A DNA stretch of 8,485 bases, from contig RGVD01000108.1 in the NCBI GenBank assembly GCA_010027395.1, positions 1 through 8,485 on the forward strand. Reading direction: 5' to 3'. The DNA is from Bacteroidota bacterium (GTDB taxonomy: Bacteria; Bacteroidota; Bacteroidia; UKL13-3). Below the pieces are notes generated by a model. The model saw only the letters and a program-made list of their open reading frames with translations. It searched no databases and was not told the origin of the DNA. Positions 1-6,935 of the stretch are shown here, one piece after another. Made by a program: the position numbers and the translations under genes. The number at the start of each line of letters is the position of its first letter. The stretch's first letter is position 1.

Positions 1-934
1 CTATGGAAATGATTTTATATACCTTGACCATTATCAACCGGGAAGGGCTAATATGATGAAGGCTGATGGCACTTTTTTTAGAGCCATTGATGAATTGTGC
101 TGGAATCTTGAAACCATTTTGGAACACATGGATAAACATGGGGTTCAACTTATGGCCTTGTCTACCGTTCCAGTCTTGTTTTATTATTGGGCCGAAGCAC
201 AACATACCTATGAATGGAGTCAGTTTATTAATAACCACCTAGCCAAAATTCAACACACTTATCCTGATAGGTTTGTGGGATTGGGTACACTGCCAATGCA
301 AAATGTAGATTTGGCCATTCAAGAGCTGAGCAGGTGTAAGCATGAGTTGAATCTACCCGGTGTTGAGATTGCTACCCATATTAACGATAAAAATTTGGAT
401 GATGAGGGTTTTTATCCGTTTTATGAAACAGCTGAAAAATTGGGTATGTGTCTATTTGTTCACCCTTGGGATATGATGGGGCAGGAGCGTATGCCAAAGT
501 ATATGTTACCTTGGATAGTGGGCATGCCTGCAGAAACATCCTTAGCCATTACATCTTTGATATTCGGGGGTATTTTTGATAAGTTTCCCAAACTTAGGGT
601 TTTGTTTGCCCATGGAGGTGGCTGCTTTCCTCAAACCATTGGACGTATATCACATACTTACCATGCCCGCCCTGATTTGTGCAACGTGAACAAGGTGAAA
701 GACCCAAGAGAGTACGTGAACAAATTTTATGTAGACAGTCTAGTGCATGATGATGAAACATTCAAATACTTACTCAATCTTTTTGGACCTGAGAAAATTG
801 CTATGGGCAGTGATTTCCCTTTCCCACTTGGCGATTTGGAGCATGGACGATTTATAGAATTGATGAAAGATTTGGACCAAGAGACCAAAGAAAAACTCCT
901 ATTCAGAACGGCCAAAGAGTGGTTAGGGATTTGA
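1..934 (+). CDS. ACMSD-like amidohydrolase (2-amino-3-carboxymuconate-6-semialdehyde decarboxylase), 5' partial
   Basis: The frame is open to the left edge of the window (17 codons before the first ATG at 53), and those codons already align with the family. The true start therefore lies outside, with about 20 residues missing. The protein resembles human and Pseudomonas ACMSD along its whole length. Known family role: a cytoplasmic, zinc-dependent amidohydrolase-fold decarboxylase that converts the unstable kynurenine-pathway intermediate ACMS to 2-aminomuconate semialdehyde, diverting it from quinolinate/NAD. Counting from the Met at 53, visible zinc-site residues are H137 (HPWD), H187 (AHGGG) and D254 (GSDFPFPLG). 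Substrate-binding arginines are R10 (FFR) and R198 (GRIS). The first His-x-His zinc motif would be in the missing part. Also conserved are LSTVPV, RFVGLGTLPMQ, VGMPAET and RPDLC. No other kynurenine gene is visible; upstream neighbours are cut off. A related decarboxylase of the same superfamily is the only realistic alternative. Confidence 0.9.
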   Translation, partial: YGNDFIYLDHYQPGRANMMKADGTFFRAIDELCWNLETILEHMDKHGVQLMALSTVPVLFYYWAEAQHTYEWSQFINNHLAKIQHTYPDRFVGLGTLPMQNVDLAIQELSRCKHELNLPGVEIATHINDKNLDDEGFYPFYETAEKLGMCLFVHPWDMMGQERMPKYMLPWIVGMPAETSLAITSLIFGGIFDKFPKLRVLFAHGGGCFPQTIGRISHTYHARPDLCNVNKVKDPREYVNKFYVDSLVHDDETFKYLLNLFGPEKIAMGSDFPFPLGDLEHGRFIELMKDLDQETKEKLLFRTAKEWLGI

Positions 935-1025
935 TATAATTTACTTAAAAGCTTAAGCAATACTGCATTGGTATTTTGACTTTTATCTGTGCATAACTTG
1001 TGTTTTATTCTGGGGCTTCTGCCTA

Positions 1026-1033
1026 TATTTTTG
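1026..1033 (+). promoter_or_regulatory. Possible -7 box for dnaN
   Basis: TATTTTTG matches the Bacteroidota -7 consensus TAnnTTTG and lies 17 bases before the dnaN ATG. The nearest upstream TTG (998-1000) is 25 bases away, longer than the usual 17-23, so the -33 half is weak. In AT-rich DNA such a match can arise by chance. Confidence 0.3.
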
Positions 1034-1050
1034 CTTCACACATTCGTATT

Positions 1051-2172
1051 ATGAAGTTTATTGTAAACAGCACCGTTTTATTAAAACATCTATCAATGAT
1101 AGATGGCGTAGTGGTATCAAAACCAATCATACCCATATTGAATAATTTTTTGTTCGATATCAAAGATGGTAACCTAACTATTTCGTCAACCGATTTAGAA
1201 ACCACTATGACAACCAGCATCAAAGTGGATGCTAAAGAAGATGTAGCTATTGCTATTCCTTCAAAAACTACAATTGAACTTTTAAAATCATTACCTGATC
1301 AACCATTGGCATTTACCATCAATGTTGAAAAAGGTTCGCTTGAAATCAAATACTCAACAGGTCGTTTTAAACTAACTGCCCAAAATGCAGATGAGTTTCC
1401 TAAAAACCCTGAAGTGGATGGCGACAAATCATTTAAAATACAAGCAGGTGTTTTGCAAAAAGCCATTGCTAAATCAGTATTTGCTACTAGCAATGATGAT
1501 TTAAGATTAAACTTAACAGGTGTATTCGTTCAATTGTTCAACAAAAACATTGTGTTTGTAGCTACTGATGCCAATCGTTTGGTTAGATACACTAGAAATG
1601 ACGTTCAACCAGGTGTTGAAGAATCATTTATTCTACCTAAAAAAGCATTGAACCTTTTGAAAAATGCTTTGCCAACCAATGATACAGAAGTAACAATCAA
1701 CTTCAACAAATCGAATGCCTACTTCTCATTCGGAGATGTGAGTTTAATTTGTCGTTTGATTGACGAAAAATACCCTGACTACAAAGCAGTAATTCCTACT
1801 GACAATCCTAATAAAATGACGATAGACAAAGCTGAGTTTAACTCATCTGTAAAACGTGTATCTATCACATCTAACAAAACCACTCACCAAATTCGTTTAA
1901 AAATTGCAGGTAGCGATTTAGCTATTAGCGCTGAGGATTTAGACTTCGAAAATGAGTCGCAAGAGAAGTTGTCTTGTACTTATGTGGGCGAGGATATGGA
2001 AATTGGATTTAACTCAAAATATTTGAGCGAAATGCTTTCAGCTATTGATTCTCCAAATGTTCATTTGGAATTATCAATGCCAAATCGCGCAGGTGTTTTG
2101 GTTCCTGAAACAACAGATGAAGGCGAAGAGGTGTTGATGTTGGTAATGCCAATGATGTTAAATAACTACTAA
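1051..2172 (+). CDS. dnaN: DNA polymerase III subunit beta (sliding clamp)
   Basis: This encodes the ring-shaped dimeric clamp that tethers the replicative polymerase and other factors to DNA. The 373-residue length fits the family (E. coli 366). Three repeated clamp domains are expected at about 1-125, 126-250 and 251-373. Recognisable family segments are MKFIVNS at the N terminus, SGRFKL near 103-108 followed by DEFP, LTGVFVQ at 155-161, VATDANRL at 170-177, ILPKKAL at 194-200, IGFNSKYLSEML at 318-329, and the C-terminal VMPMML. The start is set at the ATG of 1051 because clamps begin with MKF-type strands. An in-frame GTG at 1000 would add 17 residues unlike the family. No Shine-Dalgarno sequence precedes the ATG, as is common in Bacteroidota. 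dnaA and recF are not adjacent, so the gene appears to stand alone between its own leader and a strong terminator at 2193-2219. Confidence 0.97.
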   Translation: MKFIVNSTVLLKHLSMIDGVVVSKPIIPILNNFLFDIKDGNLTISSTDLETTMTTSIKVDAKEDVAIAIPSKTTIELLKSLPDQPLAFTINVEKGSLEIKYSTGRFKLTAQNADEFPKNPEVDGDKSFKIQAGVLQKAIAKSVFATSNDDLRLNLTGVFVQLFNKNIVFVATDANRLVRYTRNDVQPGVEESFILPKKALNLLKNALPTNDTEVTINFNKSNAYFSFGDVSLICRLIDEKYPDYKAVIPTDNPNKMTIDKAEFNSSVKRVSITSNKTTHQIRLKIAGSDLAISAEDLDFENESQEKLSCTYVGEDMEIGFNSKYLSEMLSAIDSPNVHLELSMPNRAGVLVPETTDEGEEVLMLVMPMMLNNY

Positions 2173-2192
2173 TCAAAATTCATAAGATATAC

Positions 2193-2219
2193 AAAGGCTG
2201 TCCAATGGACAGCTTTTTT
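2193..2219 (+). terminator. Rho-independent terminator after dnaN
   Basis: GCTGTCC (2197-2203) pairs with GGACAGC (2207-2213) across an AAT loop. Flanking AAAG/TTTT pairs (one G-T wobble) extend the stem to about 11 bp, followed by a run of six T at 2214-2219. It begins about 20 bases after the dnaN stop. On the opposite strand the T run is poor, so it mainly serves dnaN, although it could also hinder read-through from the convergent gene at 2322-2942. Confidence 0.85.
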
Positions 2220-2255
2220 GTTTTGTCAGATTTTTGATTTCGCTTTATCAGTTGA

Positions 2256-2287
2256 GACAGGTTCTCGACTCCGCTCGAACTGACATT
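2256..2287. repeat. Palindromic interspersed repeat (TTCGAG...CTCGAA type)
   Basis: The sequence CAGGTTCTCGA (2258-2268) can fold on TCGAACTG (2275-2282) as an 8-bp stem with two bulged bases and a 6-base loop. From memory, its complement (GTTCGAGCGGAGTCGAGAAC) strongly resembles an intergenic repeat seen in many copies in Bacteroidota genomes; I could not count copies here. It sits between two convergent genes, a typical site. A more degenerate relative may lie at 7001-7020. Confidence 0.6.
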
Positions 2288-2321
2288 CGTATTCTGATTT
2301 GAAAAAATTGGGTTAAATTAA

Positions 2322-2942
2322 CTAGAATATAGAAGAGATATCCCTAATAAGTTTTTCTAAATACAATTGATCTATTTCATCAAAGTGATTGAGGTGCTCA
2401 CTATCAACATCCAAAACACCAATTACATGATTATTAATAATGATGGGAACAACAATTTCTGATTTAGAGGCGCTGCTGCAGGCAATATGTCCCGGGAATT
2501 TTTCGACATCGGCAACGATAATAGTTTGGGCTTGCTGCCAAGAACTTCCACAAACACCTTTTCCTATTGCAATGCGTGTACAAGCAATGGGACCCTGAAA
2601 GGGTCCCAATAGTAATTCGTTTTGTTTAACTAAATAGAAGCCAACCCACCAAAAATTGAAGGCAGATTTTAGGGCTGCACATATGTTGCCAAGATTTGCA
2701 ATTAAATCTTGTTCGCCTGAAACCAAAGCCTCAATCTGAGGAAGCAAACTTTTGTAAGCCTCTTCCTTATTTGAATTGGGCTTAGGTAAAACACCATCAT
2801 TACCTCTATTGGTTGAGTATTCAGAACCAGCACCTGATTTATACTCATCATTTGCTTTTAAAGTTTTATCAGCTTCTTCAACCCCATAGTGACAAGCAGC
2901 CAAAGCAGATGTAAAGGCAAGAAGGATTAATAATTTTTTCAT
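2322..2942 (-). CDS. Lipoprotein-anchored free methionine-(R)-sulfoxide reductase (GAF domain, fRMsr/MsrC type)
   Basis: The enzyme half (about residues 60-206) matches E. coli fRMsr (YebR/MsrC), which reduces free Met-R-sulfoxide with a GAF-fold active site, usually in the cytosol using thioredoxin. The three functional cysteines are present as C121 (PIAC), C131 (GKGVC) and C155 (GHIAC), with the same 10 and 24 spacing as E. coli C84/C94/C118. The active-site acids correspond to E162, D178 and D180 (E. coli E125, D141, D143). Unusually, residues 1-17 form a lipoprotein signal peptide (MKK, a hydrophobic run, lipobox LAAC with lipidated C17). A polar linker of about 42 residues rich in N, G, S, K and E follows. 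M1 is the only methionine in the protein, so no internal ATG start can give a cytoplasmic form; K59 (codon 2766-2768) sits where stand-alone homologues would begin. Predicted location is the envelope, and the reductant there is unknown. It is transcribed toward dnaN and separated from the peptidase gene by a hairpin. Confidence 0.88.
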   Translation of the reverse strand: MKKLLILLAFTSALAACHYGVEEADKTLKANDEYKSGAGSEYSTNRGNDGVLPKPNSNKEEAYKSLLPQIEALVSGEQDLIANLGNICAALKSAFNFWWVGFYLVKQNELLLGPFQGPIACTRIAIGKGVCGSSWQQAQTIIVADVEKFPGHIACSSASKSEIVVPIIINNHVIGVLDVDSEHLNHFDEIDQLYLEKLIRDISSIF

Positions 2943-2965
2943 TTTGTGTCTTTATTATTTGTTTG

Positions 2966-2973
2966 CGAATATA
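2966..2973 (-). promoter_or_regulatory. Possible -7 box for the fRMsr gene
   Basis: Read on the minus strand, TATATTCG differs from TAnnTTTG at one position and lies 23 bases before the ATG at 2942. I see no TTG or TTTG at the expected -33 distance, so this is a weak candidate. Confidence 0.25.
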
Positions 2974-3036
2974 AAAATTAGTTCATGGATAAAAATACCC
3001 TATTGGGATTTTTTGAGGATAATTATCAGTAATTAT

Positions 3037-3077
3037 AAAACAGAAGAGGAAATCCAAAGGATTTCCTCTTCTGTTTT
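3037..3077 (-). terminator. Perfect 19-bp hairpin terminator after the S46 peptidase gene
   Basis: The arms 3037-3055 and 3059-3077 are exact reverse complements with a 3-base loop. The GC-containing core (CAGAAGAGGAAATCC) is bounded by AAAA/TTTT, so either strand ends the hairpin in a T run. It lies 33 bases after the stop of the minus-strand peptidase gene and has no plus-strand gene immediately upstream, so it most likely ends the peptidase transcript and separates it from the fRMsr gene. Confidence 0.85.
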
Positions 3078-3110
3078 ACGCATCAAAAAGTACGTATCAA
3101 TAAATAGGTT

Positions 3111-5249
3111 TTATTGAACCAATTTCATTTCATTTACAATTTGAGGAGCTTGGCCATATTTCTCAATCAACCAAAGCACATAACGAATATCCACATTAAT
3201 GGTACGTTTATTAGCAGGATCAAAATGGATATTACCACTCATGGCTTCCCAATTGCCGTCAAATGCCAAACCGATAATATTTCCTTCACCATCAATAACA
3301 GGGCTTCCACTATTTCCACCTGTGATGTCATTATCACTTAAGAAAGCTACTGGTAGTTTGCCATCTTTCATAGCATATCTTCCGTAATCTTTAGCATTAT
3401 ACAAATCTATTAATCTCTGGGGTACATTATACTCAGGATTGGTAGGGAATTTTTTGTTTTTGGCTATCACTTCGTCCAAATTGGTAATCATCTGATACTT
3501 CATATATGGTTTTACTGTTCCGTAGGTTAAACGTAATGAAGAATTTGCATCAGGATAATAGGTTTTGTTCGGGTTCATTTCCATCAAACCTTTGATATAG
3601 TTGCGACCTAAAGCTTGTGTAGTTTCTGTGAAAGCATCTACTTTAGATTTGAATTTGCTCATGTAATTCTCTCTCATGGCTTTGATAAACTTATAAGCAA
3701 TATCGTTTCTCAATAATGCAGGACGTGGGTTGTGGAACCAAGCCGAAGCCATCTTTTCATCGGCAAAAATACTGTTGTTGAATACATCGTTTGTAAATGC
3801 AGCGATAGCAGCTCTAGGATTATCAGTATTGTATTTCAAAACCACATCATTCATATAAGCCGATTGTTCGTCTTTTGGGATATTATTGTAATACAAAACC
3901 AAAATGCTATCAAACATACGTTTGTCAGCAGCAACAATCATCGGGTTGTATGGCAAGTCTTTTAAGCCTTCAATCATTTGCTCTTTCATTTTTGAAATGG
4001 CTTTCTCATCACCTTTTTCAATGGTTTCGTCCATACTCATTGCCATTCCTACAAATTTAGATAGGGTAGGGGCAAGGATACCTTCGTTTAAGTAGGTGCG
4101 TTGCAAACTATATGGCTTGTATGCTTCAAAAGTCTTTTTAACATCTCCTAGCAAGTTTTTGTATTCATCTTTGTTAGCTGACCATTTAGCAAAAGCAGCT
4201 TCTTCTTTTTGTTTTTGTTCAAATACCTTATTTCTTTTCAATTGCTCAGCTTCACCTCTGAAATATTTCCAATAGTTAGCCACACTTGCAAAGTCAGAAG
4301 ACAATTTCAAACGCGTGTCAACGTCTTTATTCATTTGCTCTTTCCAAGCATTTAATCTTACATCACGCAAAGCCACAATAGCTGGGTCAACTATGTCAGT
4401 AGCTATTTGAACACCTTGGCTAAACTCATAACGGTTTGTACGACCAGGGAATCCCATAATCATAGCGAAATCACCTTTATTTACACCTTTGATATTGATA
4501 GGTAAAAAGTGTTTTGGAGTATAAGGTTTGTTTTCAGCAGAATATGCGGCAGGCTTATTGTCTTTATTTGCATAAATACGGAACATACTGAAATCACCTG
4601 TATGACGAGGCCACATCCAATTGTCTGTTTCGCCACCAAATTTACCAATACTTTGAGGAGGGGTTCCTACTAAACGGATATCGGTATATCTTTCTAAAAC
4701 AAAAAGGTAATATGCATTTCCTTTAAACATCTCACGAACCAAACCTTCTTGGTTAGTGCCTTCAGTAGATGCCTTAACTATCTTTCTGTATACTTCAGGT
4801 AGTTTAGCTGCACGGGTTTTCTCATCCATACCTTTTACTTCTGCTAAAACTTTGTCGGTCACATCTTCCATGCGCTGCACTATTGCAATGGTTAATCCTT
4901 CAATGGCTTTTTCCTCACTCATATTTTTTGCCCAAAAACCATTATCCAAAATATTGTCTTGTGGACTAGATTTACCAGCAATGGCATCATAACCACAGTG
5001 GTGATTGGTAAGCACTAAACCTTTATCAGAAATGATTTCAGCGGTACATCCACCACCAAACCAAACCACTGCATCCTTCAAACTACTATTGTTTACGTCA
5101 TATAGTTGTTCTGCTGTTAATTTTAATCCCTTTGCCTTCATGGCTTCGTAATTGTACTTTTTTAATAAAATGGGTAGCCACATTCCTTCATCGGCATGCA
5201 CCAAACCACTCATTAATAATGCTAAAACGGTGTAAATAAATTTTTTCAT
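3111..5249 (-). CDS. S46 family dipeptidyl-peptidase, DPP7 type (periplasmic)
   Basis: This is a serine exopeptidase that removes dipeptides from the N terminus of oligopeptides in the periplasm, feeding peptide and amino-acid uptake. The 712-residue length matches Porphyromonas DPP7/DPP11. A signal peptide (MKKFIYTVLALLMSGLVHA) is probably cleaved after A19, giving the family-typical mature start DEGMW. The chymotrypsin-like catalytic triad is H84 (TNHHCGY), D219 (RHTGDFS) and S647 (GGNSGSPV). The central helical domain that caps the active site in this family occupies roughly 270-560. The residue after FD in the S1 pocket is G665 (FDGNWE). In the characterised enzymes glycine here marks DPP7 (hydrophobic P1 preference) and arginine marks DPP11 (Asp/Glu), so I infer DPP7-like specificity. 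Nothing looks broken. It is divergent from the phosphate transporter gene across 171 bases. Confidence 0.95.
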   Translation of the reverse strand: MKKFIYTVLALLMSGLVHADEGMWLPILLKKYNYEAMKAKGLKLTAEQLYDVNNSSLKDAVVWFGGGCTAEIISDKGLVLTNHHCGYDAIAGKSSPQDNILDNGFWAKNMSEEKAIEGLTIAIVQRMEDVTDKVLAEVKGMDEKTRAAKLPEVYRKIVKASTEGTNQEGLVREMFKGNAYYLFVLERYTDIRLVGTPPQSIGKFGGETDNWMWPRHTGDFSMFRIYANKDNKPAAYSAENKPYTPKHFLPINIKGVNKGDFAMIMGFPGRTNRYEFSQGVQIATDIVDPAIVALRDVRLNAWKEQMNKDVDTRLKLSSDFASVANYWKYFRGEAEQLKRNKVFEQKQKEEAAFAKWSANKDEYKNLLGDVKKTFEAYKPYSLQRTYLNEGILAPTLSKFVGMAMSMDETIEKGDEKAISKMKEQMIEGLKDLPYNPMIVAADKRMFDSILVLYYNNIPKDEQSAYMNDVVLKYNTDNPRAAIAAFTNDVFNNSIFADEKMASAWFHNPRPALLRNDIAYKFIKAMRENYMSKFKSKVDAFTETTQALGRNYIKGLMEMNPNKTYYPDANSSLRLTYGTVKPYMKYQMITNLDEVIAKNKKFPTNPEYNVPQRLIDLYNAKDYGRYAMKDGKLPVAFLSDNDITGGNSGSPVIDGEGNIIGLAFDGNWEAMSGNIHFDPANKRTINVDIRYVLWLIEKYGQAPQIVNEMKLVQ

Positions 5250-5275
5250 TTCTATTTTTAATTTTTTTAAGTTGT

Positions 5276-5304
5276 CGAAAGTAAGTAATTATTAGAAATG
5301 GAAA
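5276..5304 (-). promoter_or_regulatory. Possible promoter for the S46 peptidase gene
   Basis: On the minus strand, TACTTTCG (5276-5283) is one base off TAnnTTTG and lies 26 bases before the ATG. A TTTC (5301-5304), one base off TTTG, sits 17 bases further upstream. Both halves are imperfect. Confidence 0.3.
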
Positions 5305-5373
5305 TAAATATTTGAAGAGCGGTTTAATATTAATTTGAAATTCCATTCATAATATCTTAGTAATTCCTTAACA

Positions 5374-5403
5374 TTGCCTTGTAAAGCTAATAGATTAGCT
5401 TTG
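5374..5403 (+). promoter_or_regulatory. Bacteroidota-type promoter for the PiT gene
   Basis: TTG (5374-5376) is followed after 19 bases by TAGCTTTG (5396-5403), an exact TAnnTTTG match with the expected spacing for the Bacteroidota primary sigma factor. Transcription would begin near 5409, leaving a leader of about 12 bases before the ATG at 5421. I see no convincing Pho-box-like direct repeat nearby. Confidence 0.6.
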
Positions 5404-5420
5404 CTTTTGAAAATAATATT

Positions 5421-6821
5421 ATGTTCGGATTAGACACATCACTAACAATTTTATTAATAAGCTGTCTTTTAGCAGCTTGTATTTTTGAATTTATAAATGG
5501 ATTTCACGATACCGCAAATGCTGTTGCCACAGTTATTTATACAAACTCTCTAAAACCAAATGTTGCTGTAGTATGGAGTGGTATTTGGAATGCCATTGGT
5601 GTATTTGCAGGTGGTATTGCAGTTGCTATGGGTATTAGTAATTTACTACCCGTTGAGATACTTACAGATACTAATATTTATCACAACATTGCACTCATCA
5701 TGTCGCTATTGCTCACAGCAATTATGTGGAATTTAGGAACTTGGTATTTTGGTATTCCTTGTTCTAGTTCTCATACTTTGGTTGGATCAATATTGGGGGT
5801 GGGTGTAACCTATTCATTTATTGCTGACAAGCCAGGGAGTTATGTGAATTGGGCCAAGGCAGGTGAAATAGGAATGTCATTATTAATTTCTCCATTGTTT
5901 GGTTTTAGCTTGGCTATATTATTAATGTACACGCTTAGACAAGTTCTAAAAAGTAAGGCCATTTTTAAAGAACCAGATGGAAACAACCCCCCTCCATTTT
6001 GGATAAGGTTAGTTTTGCTACTTACTTGCACAAGTGTGAGTTTTTCACACGGAAGTAATGATGGTCAAAAAGGAGTGGGTCTGATGATGTTGATATTAAT
6101 CGCGATTGTGCCTACCTATTTTACAATTGATACAGCTCGTGAGCCTTTTGAATTTAAAAAAAATATTATTACAATTGAGCATGTATTAAATAAGGTAAAC
6201 CCCATTTATCTAGACCCCTCTGATAGTTTTGAATACAGGAGAGTGAGAAAATATGTAGGCGAATTGAAAGTTCAAATGGATTCTATTAAAGATTTTACTG
6301 CTATTGATTTAAAAACAAAATATGGTATTCGTAAAGACTTAATTGTTTTGGGGAAATCAACAAAAAAATTGTTAGAAAGTGAAACGATTAACTTAAGTAT
6401 ATTGGATAAAAAAGCGCTTAAGCATGAAGTTACAGCCTTAAAATCACTAACTGATTATGCGCCTTATTGGGTAATTTTAATGATATCCATTTCATTGGGA
6501 TTAGGAACCATGATTGGTTGGAAACGTATTGTGGTAACCATTGGAGAAAAAATTGGTAAACAACATTTAACATATGCCCAAGGTGCATCCAGTGAGTTGG
6601 TTGCTGCAGGTACAATTACCTTATCCACCTATTTAGGTTTACCTGTTAGTACTACACAAGTATTGTCGTCAGGTATTGCAGGAAGTATGGTAGCTAGCAA
6701 GGGTATTAAAAACTTACAAGGTGGCACTATCAGAAACATTGGTATAGCTTGGATATTGACCTTACCAGTGTGTATAACTGTTTCAGGAGTACTTTATTAT
6801 ATTTTAAGAATGATTTTATAA
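5421..6821 (+). CDS. PiT-family inorganic phosphate transporter
   Basis: This is a low-affinity, ion-coupled phosphate permease of the inner membrane. The family arises from an internal duplication, and both halves show here. Half one has the signature GFHDTANAVAT (27-37) and GIPCSSSHTLVGSILG (111-126). Half two has SHGSNDGQKGVG (209-220) and GLPVSTTQVLSSGIAGS (406-422). Hydrophobic spans lie near 6-25, 48-75, 88-110, 115-133, 148-172, 194-205, 217-235, 347-366, 392-405 and 439-464. Between about 236 and 346 lies a charged, non-hydrophobic stretch that should be a large loop outside the membrane. The start at 5421 fits the nearby promoter, and the length of 466 is within the family range. In many bacteria a PhoU-like DUF47 gene accompanies pit; none is present here, and a terminator follows at once, so it seems monocistronic. 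Substrate (phosphate rather than sulfate) is inferred from the family. Confidence 0.95.
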   Translation: MFGLDTSLTILLISCLLAACIFEFINGFHDTANAVATVIYTNSLKPNVAVVWSGIWNAIGVFAGGIAVAMGISNLLPVEILTDTNIYHNIALIMSLLLTAIMWNLGTWYFGIPCSSSHTLVGSILGVGVTYSFIADKPGSYVNWAKAGEIGMSLLISPLFGFSLAILLMYTLRQVLKSKAIFKEPDGNNPPPFWIRLVLLLTCTSVSFSHGSNDGQKGVGLMMLILIAIVPTYFTIDTAREPFEFKKNIITIEHVLNKVNPIYLDPSDSFEYRRVRKYVGELKVQMDSIKDFTAIDLKTKYGIRKDLIVLGKSTKKLLESETINLSILDKKALKHEVTALKSLTDYAPYWVILMISISLGLGTMIGWKRIVVTIGEKIGKQHLTYAQGASSELVAAGTITLSTYLGLPVSTTQVLSSGIAGSMVASKGIKNLQGGTIRNIGIAWILTLPVCITVSGVLYYILRMIL

Positions 6822-6845
6822 GATTGTTTTATAGTTATTAAAAGC

Positions 6846-6882
6846 GGAAACTAAACTTGATTTGGTTTCCTCTTTTTTTGTT
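6846..6882 (+). terminator. Rho-independent terminator after the PiT gene
   Basis: GGAAACTAAA (6846-6855) pairs with TTTGGTTTCC (6861-6870) over a 5-base loop, giving a 10-bp stem with one G-T wobble. A T-rich tail with seven consecutive T follows. It starts 24 bases after the stop codon. Confidence 0.9.
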
Positions 6883-6935
6883 TATGATACAAGTTATTTG
6901 CATAAGTATTCCTTACGCGAAGCCATTTGAAACAT

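Noticed and set aside
53..55. ATG at 53 as the real start of the ACMSD-like gene.
   Set aside because: The frame is open upstream to the window edge, and those residues align with the family's N-terminal region; starting at 53 would drop the essential zinc-binding HxH motif.
944..957. CTTAA-AAGC-TTAAG palindrome after the ACMSD-like gene as a terminator.
   Set aside because: The stem is five weak A/T-rich pairs with no following T run; it is probably chance in AT-rich DNA.
1000..1050. Upstream GTG start that would extend DnaN by 17 residues.
   Set aside because: The extension is unlike any clamp N terminus, whereas MKFIVNS at 1051 is family-typical; the likely -7 box also lies inside the extension.
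2744..2746. Internal TTG start (in SLLPQ) for a cytoplasmic fRMsr.
   Set aside because: It lies inside the conserved first helix, no ribosome-binding signal is seen, and it would remove residues shared with stand-alone enzymes.
3114..4992. Several plus-strand open frames opposite the S46 peptidase gene.
   Set aside because: They are antisense shadows of a well-conserved gene, have no family resemblance and no promoter or leader.
2322..5249. fRMsr and S46 peptidase as one operon.
   Set aside because: A 168-base gap with a strong 19-bp hairpin and a separate weak -7 candidate argues for separate transcription, although read-through is possible.
5250..5420. A phosphate-responsive operator in front of the PiT gene.
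   Set aside because: No spaced direct repeat resembling a Pho box was found; only a standard promoter can be supported.
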